Source: Cytophagales bacterium
GTDB taxonomy: Bacteria; Bacteroidota; Bacteroidia; Cytophagales; VRUD01
Direction: 5' to 3'
Length of the DNA stretch: 64,000 nt
Assembly: GCA_019456305.1 (NCBI GenBank)
Contig: VRUD01000006.1
Span: forward strand, 17,350 to 81,349
Shown: one piece after another, positions 27,635 through 36,407 of the stretch
Numbering within the stretch: position 1 is the stretch's first letter
How the letters are laid out: each line of letters begins with the position of its first letter
Position numbers and translations under genes: made by a program
The notes under the pieces: model-generated
Databases searched by the model: none
Seen by the model: the letters and a program-made list of their open reading frames with translations, nothing else
What the model was told of the DNA's origin: nothing

Positions 27635-27762
27635 CACGGGGCTTAATGCAAAAGCGGCTGACGAGCTAACTGCTCAATAATCCTGCTACGATATGACAAA
27701 CCTGACTACGAACAAATTGAAAAAGATGTAATAACATAGTATATCATTAATCGTAAATTACC

Positions 27763-29163
27763 ATGCTCTATTCATTTATAAGAACAATTGTGAGGATCAT
27801 CGTGTGGGTTTATTTCAGGAAGATCAATGTCCACAATGCTGAGCTCATTCCCAAAGGTGTTCCATTGATCATTGCTCCCAATCATCCCAGCTCTTTCATG
27901 GACATCATGGTTGTAGTCTCATTTATAAAGCATAAACTTCATTTCATCATGAGGGGGGAGTCGTTCAACACGGCATTTAAACGATGGTTATTTGACTACC
28001 TCCATTTGATCCCGATTTATCGTAAAGATAAAACGCCTGAACTGATGTTGAAAAACAAAGAGGTTTTTGAAAAATGTTATCAATTGCTTGCCAAAAAGGG
28101 AGCGCTTATCCTATTTCCCGAGGGCCTTAGCAAAACAGAACGAAGATTGCGGGAAATTAAAACAGGAGCAGCGAGAATTGCCCTTGGGGCAGAGGCAGCA
28201 AACAACTTTGAATTAGGAGTGCTTATTGTGCCGGCTGGCCTCAATTATTCCAATCCTCACAGGTTTCAAAGCGAGTTATTTATTAATTTTGCCCAACCCA
28301 TTGATGTTTCCCGCTTTTTTGAACTGTTTCAAACGAACAAACATAAAGGGATCGTTGCGATTACTGAGCATCTCAAAGAATGTCTTGAGCAGCATACCAT
28401 TGCAATTGAGAATAAAGAATTGGATGAGTTGGTTAAAAACATAGAGACCATATATAAAAGCAAACTAAAGAGAGAACTTGGCTTGTCAAAGAACATAGAA
28501 TATAAAAGCAAATTAGAGAGAGAACTTGACTTGTCAGAGAAAGAACAAGAATTTATGGTGACCAAAGAGATCGTGGAAGTGGTTTTTCATTTTCACAAAC
28601 ATGCCCCTCAACGTGTTCAAACCTTACAAAAAAAGATTGTACGTTATGTGAATGATATAGAACGGCTTAATCTCAAAGATCACTTATTCACTAAAAGCTC
28701 AAACCGTGGTTCTTTTATATTTGATGGTCTTAAAACATTGGCAACTATTATAGTTGGTTTTCCCTTTTTTCTTTTTGGTGTGATCAATAATTTCATCGCC
28801 TACAAAATTCCAGATTTTCTTGCCTCTCTTTCGTCCCGTCCCGATTTTTATGGTTCAATTACCATGGCTACAGGCATGGTTACCTTTATAGTATTTTATT
28901 CCCTGCAAATCTGGTTAGTTGCTTCGTTTACCCCCGGTGAGTCGGGATGGTGGATTACTATTGCTTATGCAGTTTCGCTTCCCATAACCGGGATTATTTC
29001 ACTTTACTACTGGAGATACCTGGAGAAAATTCGCGGCCGATGGCTGTTCCTATTCTTGTTTTACCGGAAGAGTTCTCTGATTACAAGATTGATCAATCAG
29101 CGGGAGGATATTGTAAAAACAATTGAAAAAGGAAAGAGGGATTATTTAAACCTGCAAAAATAG
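27763..29163 (+). CDS. PlsC-type acyltransferase with C-terminal membrane domain
   Basis: A 466-residue protein. The N-terminal acyltransferase has NHPSSFMD (HxxxxD catalytic motif) near residue 40 and LFPEGLSK (glycine-rich acceptor motif) near 120. The C-terminal third has about three membrane spans (GLKTLATIIVGFPFFLFGV, MVTFIVFYSLQIWLV, AVSLPITGIISLYYW). A 16-residue segment is tandemly duplicated at about 231-262 (YKSKLKRELGLSKNIE then YKSKLERELDLSEKEQ). The family transfers acyl chains to lysophospholipids or similar alcohols. In this locus it could attach the PKS product to a lipid; that is inference. It is followed by the MMPL gene after 69 bp. Confidence 0.85.
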   Translation: MLYSFIRTIVRIIVWVYFRKINVHNAELIPKGVPLIIAPNHPSSFMDIMVVVSFIKHKLHFIMRGESFNTAFKRWLFDYLHLIPIYRKDKTPELMLKNKEVFEKCYQLLAKKGALILFPEGLSKTERRLREIKTGAARIALGAEAANNFELGVLIVPAGLNYSNPHRFQSELFINFAQPIDVSRFFELFQTNKHKGIVAITEHLKECLEQHTIAIENKELDELVKNIETIYKSKLKRELGLSKNIEYKSKLERELDLSEKEQEFMVTKEIVEVVFHFHKHAPQRVQTLQKKIVRYVNDIERLNLKDHLFTKSSNRGSFIFDGLKTLATIIVGFPFFLFGVINNFIAYKIPDFLASLSSRPDFYGSITMATGMVTFIVFYSLQIWLVASFTPGESGWWITIAYAVSLPITGIISLYYWRYLEKIRGRWLFLFLFYRKSSLITRLINQREDIVKTIEKGKRDYLNLQK

Positions 29164-29232
29164 TGTTGTAAATTAAGAACTTAACTGTGTAAATTGACCC
29201 TGTGAGATAATTTCATATCTCAACTTAGTTAT

Positions 29233-31377
29233 ATGAAATTGCCAGAATTCAATGATCAAATAGCAAAAAAAAGCTCTCAAATAGCATTAATCATGATCTT
29301 TTTGATTACGGTGGGTTTACTGTATGCTGCAATAACTAATCTTAAACTAGATAGTACTTTTGAAACGCTTTTCCCAAAAGATGACGAAGAAACCAAGCTG
29401 TTTTTTGAGCACAGGAGAGAATTTGGTACTGAAAATGATTTCGTTTTGCTTGGCATTAATAATAGAGGTGGAGTCATAGATAACATTTTCAGAAGGAAAG
29501 TTGACAGTTTGATCAATAAACTATACAAAATAAAAAATGTAATAAATGTTGTCTCACCATTCTCCGCAAACTCAAGCATCCTTAATGCAGAGAACTTAAT
29601 TAGTTCAGATAGTAATTCCATTGCGCTTTATATCAAAACTGAAAATGAGCTGTCAAATTTAGAGTGCACCAAATTATCAGAACATCTTCAGGAATTAGTA
29701 GGTCAAACTGAATTCGGCAAAATACATCTTGCTGGAAGATGTATCGGACAATCCGGATATCTAAAACTCATGCAATCAGACATGTCATTTTTTTTCAGAC
29801 TTTCAATAATTTTTCTGCTACTTTTCCTTTTCTCGATTTATCGATCTTTCTGGGGCGTAGCAATTCCTATCAGTATTATTCTCATAAGCGTCATCTGGGT
29901 GTTGGGCATAATTGCATTGACGGGTGAACCAATAAACCTAATCCTGACTATACTGCCGACGATCATATTTGTAGTTGGAATTTCAGATGTGATTCATTTT
30001 GTTTCCAGATTCATAGAAGAGAAAAACTCCGGTAAATCAAAACTTGAATGTATAAAACTATCTTTTAGAGATGTGGGGTGGGCTACATTTTTAACGTCAG
30101 TAACTACCTCTATCGGATTCCTTGCTCTATTATTCTCAGATGTAATTCCAATACGCACATTTGGTTTATATACTTCTATTTCAGTAATGATTACTTATCT
30201 GGTTACAATAATAGTATTACCATCTTCATTAGTGCTCTTTAAAACTTATTCTTATCGAAATGCCAAAAAACTTGATTGGAAAAAGTTTTTAGATAATAAT
30301 TTTCTATTCACTATCAGGAATCCAAGACTCATTCTGTTATCATCATTAACCTTGATTGTAATAAGTGTGTATTTTATTTCAAAAATTCATCAAAACGATT
30401 ACATCCTGGAAGATCTTAAAACTGACAATCCAATTAAAGTGGATTTTACTTTTTTCGAAAATGAATTTTCGGGTGTGCGTCCATTTGAGATGAATGTAAA
30501 AGTAGTGGATACTACGAAAAATCTTCTGCACCAAGATGTCATCTCTGAATTAGAAAAACTTGAGAGTTATCTTATAAATACTTATGGGGTGAAAAATGTT
30601 ACCTCGCCTTCATCCCTTGCTTATTTAACAACAGCCGGTTCACCTTTTCAAGGAAAGTTAAATTTATCCTTAGCGCTAAATAAATCGAACTCGACAATTA
30701 ATACATTGAGTGATTCTACATTAAAGACTGGAAGAATTAAAGGCATGGTAGGAGATTGGGGAAGTCGATATTTTTTAAAACGTAATAATGATTTGGAAAA
30801 TTTCATTCGGGAGAATATCAATACTAACCTGATTAATCCAAAGCAAACAGGAACGGCCTATCTACTAGATAAGAATAATTCAAGGATTGCAACAAATATG
30901 ATCAAAGGACTTGTTTTTGCATTTATTACTATCAGTATTTTAATGGCCATGATGTTCCGGTCATTGAAAATGCTAATAATAGCCATGGTACCAAATATAT
31001 TTCCCTTGATAATACTGGGAGGGCTCTTAGGACTTACCGGACAAGAATTTAAAGTTTCAATGAGTATAATATTCACAATAGCTTTTGGTATTTCAGTTGA
31101 TGACACAATTCATTTCCTAAGCAGGCTTAAAATCGAAATGTCTAAAGGGGTAAATCTAATATTAGCTATGAGAAGAACATATTTGTCAACTGGCAAAGCC
31201 ATATTTTTAACTACCCTGGTTCTTAGCAGTGGATTTGTCATTCTCATGTTTTCAAATTTTTTCACCATGTACTATTTGGGATTTCTTGTAAGTATATCAT
31301 TGATTATTGCCTTAGTTGCAGATCTGTATCTGCTTCCAGTTCTATTATTGATGCTATACCCTAGGCTAAAAACTTAA
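29233..31377 (+). CDS. MMPL/RND-superfamily lipid exporter
   Basis: A 714-residue protein with two halves, each with one leading span, a large extracytoplasmic domain and a group of five spans. The sterol-sensing-like segments with paired acidic residues are seen (GISDVIHFVSRF in the first half, GISVDDTIHFLSRL in the second). No signal of a multidrug tripartite pump. Such proteins move hydrophobic or complex lipids across the inner membrane; in mycobacteria they export polyketide lipids made next door, which makes this the likely exporter for the locus. It is 9 bp from the next gene. Confidence 0.88.
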   Translation: MKLPEFNDQIAKKSSQIALIMIFLITVGLLYAAITNLKLDSTFETLFPKDDEETKLFFEHRREFGTENDFVLLGINNRGGVIDNIFRRKVDSLINKLYKIKNVINVVSPFSANSSILNAENLISSDSNSIALYIKTENELSNLECTKLSEHLQELVGQTEFGKIHLAGRCIGQSGYLKLMQSDMSFFFRLSIIFLLLFLFSIYRSFWGVAIPISIILISVIWVLGIIALTGEPINLILTILPTIIFVVGISDVIHFVSRFIEEKNSGKSKLECIKLSFRDVGWATFLTSVTTSIGFLALLFSDVIPIRTFGLYTSISVMITYLVTIIVLPSSLVLFKTYSYRNAKKLDWKKFLDNNFLFTIRNPRLILLSSLTLIVISVYFISKIHQNDYILEDLKTDNPIKVDFTFFENEFSGVRPFEMNVKVVDTTKNLLHQDVISELEKLESYLINTYGVKNVTSPSSLAYLTTAGSPFQGKLNLSLALNKSNSTINTLSDSTLKTGRIKGMVGDWGSRYFLKRNNDLENFIRENINTNLINPKQTGTAYLLDKNNSRIATNMIKGLVFAFITISILMAMMFRSLKMLIIAMVPNIFPLIILGGLLGLTGQEFKVSMSIIFTIAFGISVDDTIHFLSRLKIEMSKGVNLILAMRRTYLSTGKAIFLTTLVLSSGFVILMFSNFFTMYYLGFLVSISLIIALVADLYLLPVLLLMLYPRLKT

Positions 31378-31386
31378 TGTAGAATT

Positions 31387-34300
31387 ATGTTAATGAACTT
31401 TACAACGATTATAGATTTATTGGAAAAGACTGCCGAATTATATCCTGATTCATGTGCAATTGAAGGGCAGGTGAATAGTTGGAATTATTCTGATTTAGAA
31501 AAATCGGGAAACCAGATTGCTCATTACATCAATAACATTGCATCACAGGAAAATGTGGTTATATGTTTGGACAGGTCTGATTGGACGATTATTGCCATTG
31601 TAGGAATTTTAAAATCAGGCAACACATATGTACCTATAGATTCTTCAACACCACAAGTCAGAATTGATAAGATTGTTGAAATAACTAAGCCTAAACTTAT
31701 AATCACTGATGAAAATAATTTATCAAAGTTTAAGAATGACCAAAACGTAATTCCTATTGACCAAATAAAATCGGCTTTATCAAAATTACCTAATAGTCCA
31801 CTTAGTATTAATATCAGTGAAGATGAAATCGCTTACATTATCTTTACTTCTGGTACAACTGGTATGCCTAAGGGAATTCCTATATTACATAGGTCTTTGT
31901 TTAATAAAATTTCTCGCTTCAATCCTAAGTTGAATTTTAACCCTTCTCACAATTTCATTCTACTTGCGTCTATAGCTTTTGACGCAAGCATTGGACAAAT
32001 ATTTCTACCTCTTACCAATGGATCGACTCTTCATATTATAAACAAAGAGGAACAAAATAACCCGATTTTGTTTTGGGATTATATAATTAAAAAAAAGATA
32101 AACATACTCTATACTATTCCGTCCCTTTTAAACGCCTTATTGGAGTCACCATTAAATTTAAAAGGTATTTCATTTGACTATATACTGTTGGGTGCTGAAC
32201 TTTTTCCATCAACTCTACTAAGCAAAATCAGAGCTAAACTAACAGTCAATAAAATAGTCAATATGTATGGGCCAACCGAATCAACGGTTAACGCCATTAT
32301 GCATATTATGTCTGGGAAAGATAATACTGTGCCTAACCCAATTCCAATTGGATCAGCACTTCCTGGATACGAAATATTTATTTTGGATAAGAATAAAAAT
32401 AGGGTTGAAGACGGCAATGAAGGTGAAATAGCAATAGCAGGACTAGGTCTTTCTCCGGGATATTTTAATGATCCGTCATTGACAAACGTAAAATTCCTAT
32501 CAAAGGGAAAGTCGAAGACTGATAAACGTATATTTTTAACGGGTGATTATGGTAGACGTAATGCCGAAAACTACTATGAATTCCTAGGACGAAAAGATTC
32601 TCAAATAAAAATTAATGGATATCGGATTGAATTGCTTGAAATTGAAATGGTAATTAAAGACATCACTAAGGTAAAAAATTGTTCTGTCGAATTGAATCCG
32701 TCTAATAAGAATCAGATTATAGCTTTTGTAGAATTTATCTCAAATGATAGCCGTGACGATTCTGATGAGATGCTTAAAACGCATCTAAAAACAATTTTGC
32801 CATATTATATGATACCAAATAAAATCATTCAAGTGAAAGACTTTCCGATGCTTTTATCAGGAAAGCAAGATAAATTAAAACTGTTGTCACTTTTAGAAAA
32901 TAATGTTACATTATCAACACAGAAGAGTGCTATTACGACCTCAATAGAACGTAAAATCATCGAAGCTTGGAAAGAAATATTTGAAATCCAGCAAGTTACT
33001 GTCGATGACAATTTTATTAACTTAGGTGGTGGATCAATTCAAAGCATTCTCTTAGTTAACAAACTTCTTAAAAGAGGCATTCGAATTGAGCCAATTGATG
33101 TTTACCTGCACCCGACAGTTACTGAATTGGCCAACGTGGCTAATGAAGTAGAACCTGAAAATCCTACCGCCATGAATGACGAAGCCCAAATTCCAAACGA
33201 GCCATTGTCCATTGAAACAAAAAAAACTGAAGACAAAAACCCGCCAAAGAATAGGATAAGGATTGAATCTATGGGAGCTTATATTCCTGAGAACTTTGTG
33301 ACGACTAAAGAAGTAATGGCTGGATGTGTTAATGAAATCACTTTCCCAATTGAAAGATTTACAGGGATTAAATCTCGACCAGTAGCAAGCTCCGATGAAT
33401 CAAGCTTTGAAATTGGACAAAAAGCAATAGCTGACTGTATGAACAATTCTAAGCTCGGTGCCGATGATATTGACCTTCTTATATGTTGTAACACAGTCAG
33501 AAGTCTTGGATCTAAATGTGGACTTTTCGATCCTTCATTTGCGTTAATGTATAAAAAAAAATTCAATTTTCAGAACGCCATTTCGTTTGATGTCAATAAT
33601 GCTTGTGCTGGTATGTTTACAGTCATCGAAATAGCAGATGTAATGATGAAGAATGGAACTATTAAAAATACTCTAATAGTTAGTGGGGAACATAACACGC
33701 CCGTAATAAGAAGTGCTCAGCTCGAGTTGGTTAATGACAAGTTTGACAATCGCTTGGCCTGCCTAACTGTGGGGGATGCTGGTGTAGCAATTACATTGGA
33801 TCAAACGGCAGATGGAAATGGCTTTGAGTACATTAAAATGTTAACAATGGGAGAATTGAACGACCTATGTATTGGAAAAATTGAAAGAGTTGGTCACGGT
33901 GGTCCAATAATGTACAACGATTCTGTGAAAGCAGCCGCAGCAGGAATTACTCCAGGAATTGAGCACGTTTTTCATACACTTAAATCTAAAAATTGGAGTC
34001 TAAATAGCGTAGATCATTTCATCATGCATCAAACCTCATTAACTACTATTCAAAACTCCATGAGGGAAATCAATATACAAGCTGGGGAAGAAATCGTCAG
34101 CGAAAAAAACGTAGTTATTAATCTCGAAAATCGTGGTAACACAGGGGCAAGCTGTCAGTTTCTGGCCTTGTACGATAATATTATGAATAAAAGGATAAAG
34201 AGTAATTGTAAAATTGTTTTTCCGATAAACGGATCTGGAAGAGTACTTGGTACAGCGCTTTTTAAAATGGATGATTTGCCTGATAAAATGAATTCACCGA

Positions 34301-35250
34301 ACAAACACAATAGGATTGAGAATAAAACAATCAATAATGATGTTGATCCTTTAAGATACGGAGTCAAAATTGAAGCCATGTCCGTGTATTACCCGAGAGA
34401 ATCATCAGAGAGTACTACGAAAATAATGAACAAGAAAGCTGTTTTGAAGTGTCTTGCTGAGTCAGACTTAGAAAAAAATGATCTTGAATTAATTATTTAT
34501 AGTGGGGTAATACGGGATGACTTTATAACAGAACCAGCTTTGGCAGCTACTATTGCTGGTGATCTGAAAATAAATGTTTCAGGGTATAATCCGGATGGTC
34601 AATCTACCTTTTGTTTTGATGTATTAAATGGCAATATTGGAACTTTTAATGCAATACAAATAGCTTCAGAATATATCCGCACAGGGAAAACTAAAAATGC
34701 ATTAGTGGTTGCATCTGAAATAGACTATAATAAAGATAATGATCACCCTCGAGCTTCTCCAAATGAGATGGGGTCGGCTCTGCTATTAAGTAGAGATGAT
34801 TCAACCAATTCTGGTATGGGTAAATTTGTTAATCATTCTTCTCCGAGTCACCCTATAGAAAAGAAAGTTTACGCTGATAGTTTGAATTCAGAAACATTCC
34901 TCAATAAGGAAACCCTGTATACAACATCAGATAATCAGATAATTAGTGCCATAACAAAATGTATAAAAGGGACACTTGACAAGAACAAAATAGAAGTTGA
35001 AAATGTTGACACAGTAGTTTTATCCGGTGTTCAGGGAATATTATTAGATGAAATATCTAAAAATGTAGGTGTTGACATTAATACTTTCTATGTGCCGGAA
35101 AAAAATGATGAAGACCTAGGGTCGTCATCAATCATTTACCGCTTAAATCAATATGTAAACCGCATGAGTGGTTATAAACAAAAAACAATATTAATAATCA
35201 TTGAATTTGGTGATGGATTAACAACGGGAGGAGTGAGCTACGTTTTTTAA
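31387..35250 (+). CDS. Adenylation-carrier protein-KAS III-pseudo-KAS III fusion
   Basis: A 1287-residue protein of a very unusual build. Residues 1-500 are an NRPS-type adenylation domain with FTSGTTGMPKG, FDAS (the Asp that holds an amino group), MYGPTE, GDYGRR and a closing SGKQDKLKL Lys motif, so an amino acid is the likely substrate. A carrier domain follows with phosphopantetheine Ser550 (LGGGSIQS). Then comes a KAS III-like condensing domain (about 625-970) with Cys740, His881 and Asn918. A second KAS III fold (about 995-1287) lacks the triad: Asn1083 stands for Cys, VQG replaces the HQ motif and no Asn is seen. This recalls the chain-length-factor partners of other synthases. A ligated acyl group could be condensed in cis. 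It may act after or with the PKS. Product unknown. Confidence 0.88.
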   Translation: MLMNFTTIIDLLEKTAELYPDSCAIEGQVNSWNYSDLEKSGNQIAHYINNIASQENVVICLDRSDWTIIAIVGILKSGNTYVPIDSSTPQVRIDKIVEITKPKLIITDENNLSKFKNDQNVIPIDQIKSALSKLPNSPLSINISEDEIAYIIFTSGTTGMPKGIPILHRSLFNKISRFNPKLNFNPSHNFILLASIAFDASIGQIFLPLTNGSTLHIINKEEQNNPILFWDYIIKKKINILYTIPSLLNALLESPLNLKGISFDYILLGAELFPSTLLSKIRAKLTVNKIVNMYGPTESTVNAIMHIMSGKDNTVPNPIPIGSALPGYEIFILDKNKNRVEDGNEGEIAIAGLGLSPGYFNDPSLTNVKFLSKGKSKTDKRIFLTGDYGRRNAENYYEFLGRKDSQIKINGYRIELLEIEMVIKDITKVKNCSVELNPSNKNQIIAFVEFISNDSRDDSDEMLKTHLKTILPYYMIPNKIIQVKDFPMLLSGKQDKLKLLSLLENNVTLSTQKSAITTSIERKIIEAWKEIFEIQQVTVDDNFINLGGGSIQSILLVNKLLKRGIRIEPIDVYLHPTVTELANVANEVEPENPTAMNDEAQIPNEPLSIETKKTEDKNPPKNRIRIESMGAYIPENFVTTKEVMAGCVNEITFPIERFTGIKSRPVASSDESSFEIGQKAIADCMNNSKLGADDIDLLICCNTVRSLGSKCGLFDPSFALMYKKKFNFQNAISFDVNNACAGMFTVIEIADVMMKNGTIKNTLIVSGEHNTPVIRSAQLELVNDKFDNRLACLTVGDAGVAITLDQTADGNGFEYIKMLTMGELNDLCIGKIERVGHGGPIMYNDSVKAAAAGITPGIEHVFHTLKSKNWSLNSVDHFIMHQTSLTTIQNSMREINIQAGEEIVSEKNVVINLENRGNTGASCQFLALYDNIMNKRIKSNCKIVFPINGSGRVLGTALFKMDDLPDKMNSPNKHNRIENKTINNDVDPLRYGVKIEAMSVYYPRESSESTTKIMNKKAVLKCLAESDLEKNDLELIIYSGVIRDDFITEPALAATIAGDLKINVSGYNPDGQSTFCFDVLNGNIGTFNAIQIASEYIRTGKTKNALVVASEIDYNKDNDHPRASPNEMGSALLLSRDDSTNSGMGKFVNHSSPSHPIEKKVYADSLNSETFLNKETLYTTSDNQIISAITKCIKGTLDKNKIEVENVDTVVLSGVQGILLDEISKNVGVDINTFYVPEKNDEDLGSSSIIYRLNQYVNRMSGYKQKTILIIIEFGDGLTTGGVSYVF

Positions 35251-35291
35251 TGGAATTCAACATATAAATAGGCTCATATTGATTAACTTTG

Positions 35292-36065
35292 ATGCCAAAT
35301 AAATTTAAATTTAGAGAAAATAATACACCCAAACTCATGCCAGATACAATAACAAAGATCCAGGAGCTTAATTGCCCCCCGCTTTTAAAAGGAGAAGTTC
35401 ACCTTTGGGGCATATCCCTTGATCTTACTGGGCAATTAATAGAACAGTGCAAATCGTTCTTGTCAGAAAAAGAAAAACAAAGGATCTCCTATTTTAAATT
35501 TGAGAAAGTCCAAAATAATTTTATCATCAGCTGGGGTGTTTTAAGGTATTTATTATCCCGCTACATGAACAAAACCCCTCATACAATTCAAATTGAAAGG
35601 CATAAAAAAGGAAAACCCTTTGTTCCGGATGCCCCATCATTGTATTTTAATATGTCTAATTCGGGCAATATATGTGTTTACGCCTTTTCAGCAGATGGAG
35701 AAATTGGTATTGACCTGGAACAAATAAGGGAATTGCCCGATCTTGACGAGCTAATACAAAAAAATTTTACCGCAAAAGAAATTTCATTGATCACTCAAAA
35801 TCCTGGAAATAAGTTAAATAGATTTTTCCAGTTCTGGACTTTTAAAGAATCTTATTTAAAAGCCATAGGTGAGGGAATGCGCCTGACGCCTGATAAGCTG
35901 GAGTTTACCGTTGAAGGAGAGACAATTAAATTACAGGGAATTAATGGGATATTTGAAACAGAAGATTGGAATTTTTCAGTATTTTTGCCGGCAGAAGATT
36001 ATACAGGGGCTTTGGCATACCAGGGGGAAGGAATTAAAATTAAAGAATTTTGGAATAAGTTATAA
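35292..36065 (+). CDS. 4'-phosphopantetheinyl transferase, Sfp/Gsp type
   Basis: About 257 residues from ATG 35292. It transfers phosphopantetheine from CoA to carrier proteins. Family motifs are GKPFVPD, FNMSNSG, GIDLEQI (Mg-binding Asp and Glu) and FWTFKESYLKAIGEGM (WxxKESxxKA). It lies 41 bp after the adenylation/KAS gene and is the obvious activator of Ser550 there and Ser2491 in the PKS. A TAACTTTG element (35284-35291) overlaps the start, so the real start may be the internal ATG at 35337; both are in frame. Confidence 0.93.
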   Translation: MPNKFKFRENNTPKLMPDTITKIQELNCPPLLKGEVHLWGISLDLTGQLIEQCKSFLSEKEKQRISYFKFEKVQNNFIISWGVLRYLLSRYMNKTPHTIQIERHKKGKPFVPDAPSLYFNMSNSGNICVYAFSADGEIGIDLEQIRELPDLDELIQKNFTAKEISLITQNPGNKLNRFFQFWTFKESYLKAIGEGMRLTPDKLEFTVEGETIKLQGINGIFETEDWNFSVFLPAEDYTGALAYQGEGIKIKEFWNKL

Positions 36066-36069
36066 AAAG

Positions 36070-36405
36070 ATGAATAATACTATGATATATAAAGGATATA
36101 TAGGAACTGTTCATTACAGTGCGGAAGATAATGTATTTTATGGAAAGATACATGGCATCAACGATTTGGTTACGTTTGAAGGACAATCAATTAGCGAACT
36201 GAAAAATGCTTTTCGCGCCTCTATAAATGATTACTTCAAAACTTGCAAGATATTGGGTAAATCTCCTGATAAGACCTACAAAGGGAGTTTTAATGTAAGG
36301 TTAACTTCACGGCTTCATAAATTAGCTGTAATCAATGCCTTAAAGAACAATATGACCTTAAATGATTTTGTGAAAAAAGCCATATCTAATTCAATAACAC
36401 CTTAA
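36070..36405 (+). CDS. hicB: Orphan HicB-family antitoxin-like protein
   Basis: About 111 residues from ATG 36070. The first half is the HicB fold (YKGYIGTVHYSAEDNVFYGKI, TFEGQSISELKNAFRASINDY), the second a ribbon-helix-helix DNA-binding tail (FNVRLTSRLHKLAVINALKNN). Normally a HicA toxin of about 60 residues lies beside it, but 4 bp upstream is the phosphopantetheinyl transferase and 2 bp downstream the acyl-CoA synthetase. It could be a domesticated repressor of this operon or a leftover of a TA pair. The upstream open frame to 35911 is only a read-through in another frame of the transferase. Confidence 0.85.
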   Translation: MNNTMIYKGYIGTVHYSAEDNVFYGKIHGINDLVTFEGQSISELKNAFRASINDYFKTCKILGKSPDKTYKGSFNVRLTSRLHKLAVINALKNNMTLNDFVKKAISNSITP

Positions 36406-36407
36406 AA

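Noticed and set aside
35911..36069. N-terminal extension of HicB
   Set aside because: It overlaps the phosphopantetheinyl transferase in another frame; the HicB fold starts at 36070.
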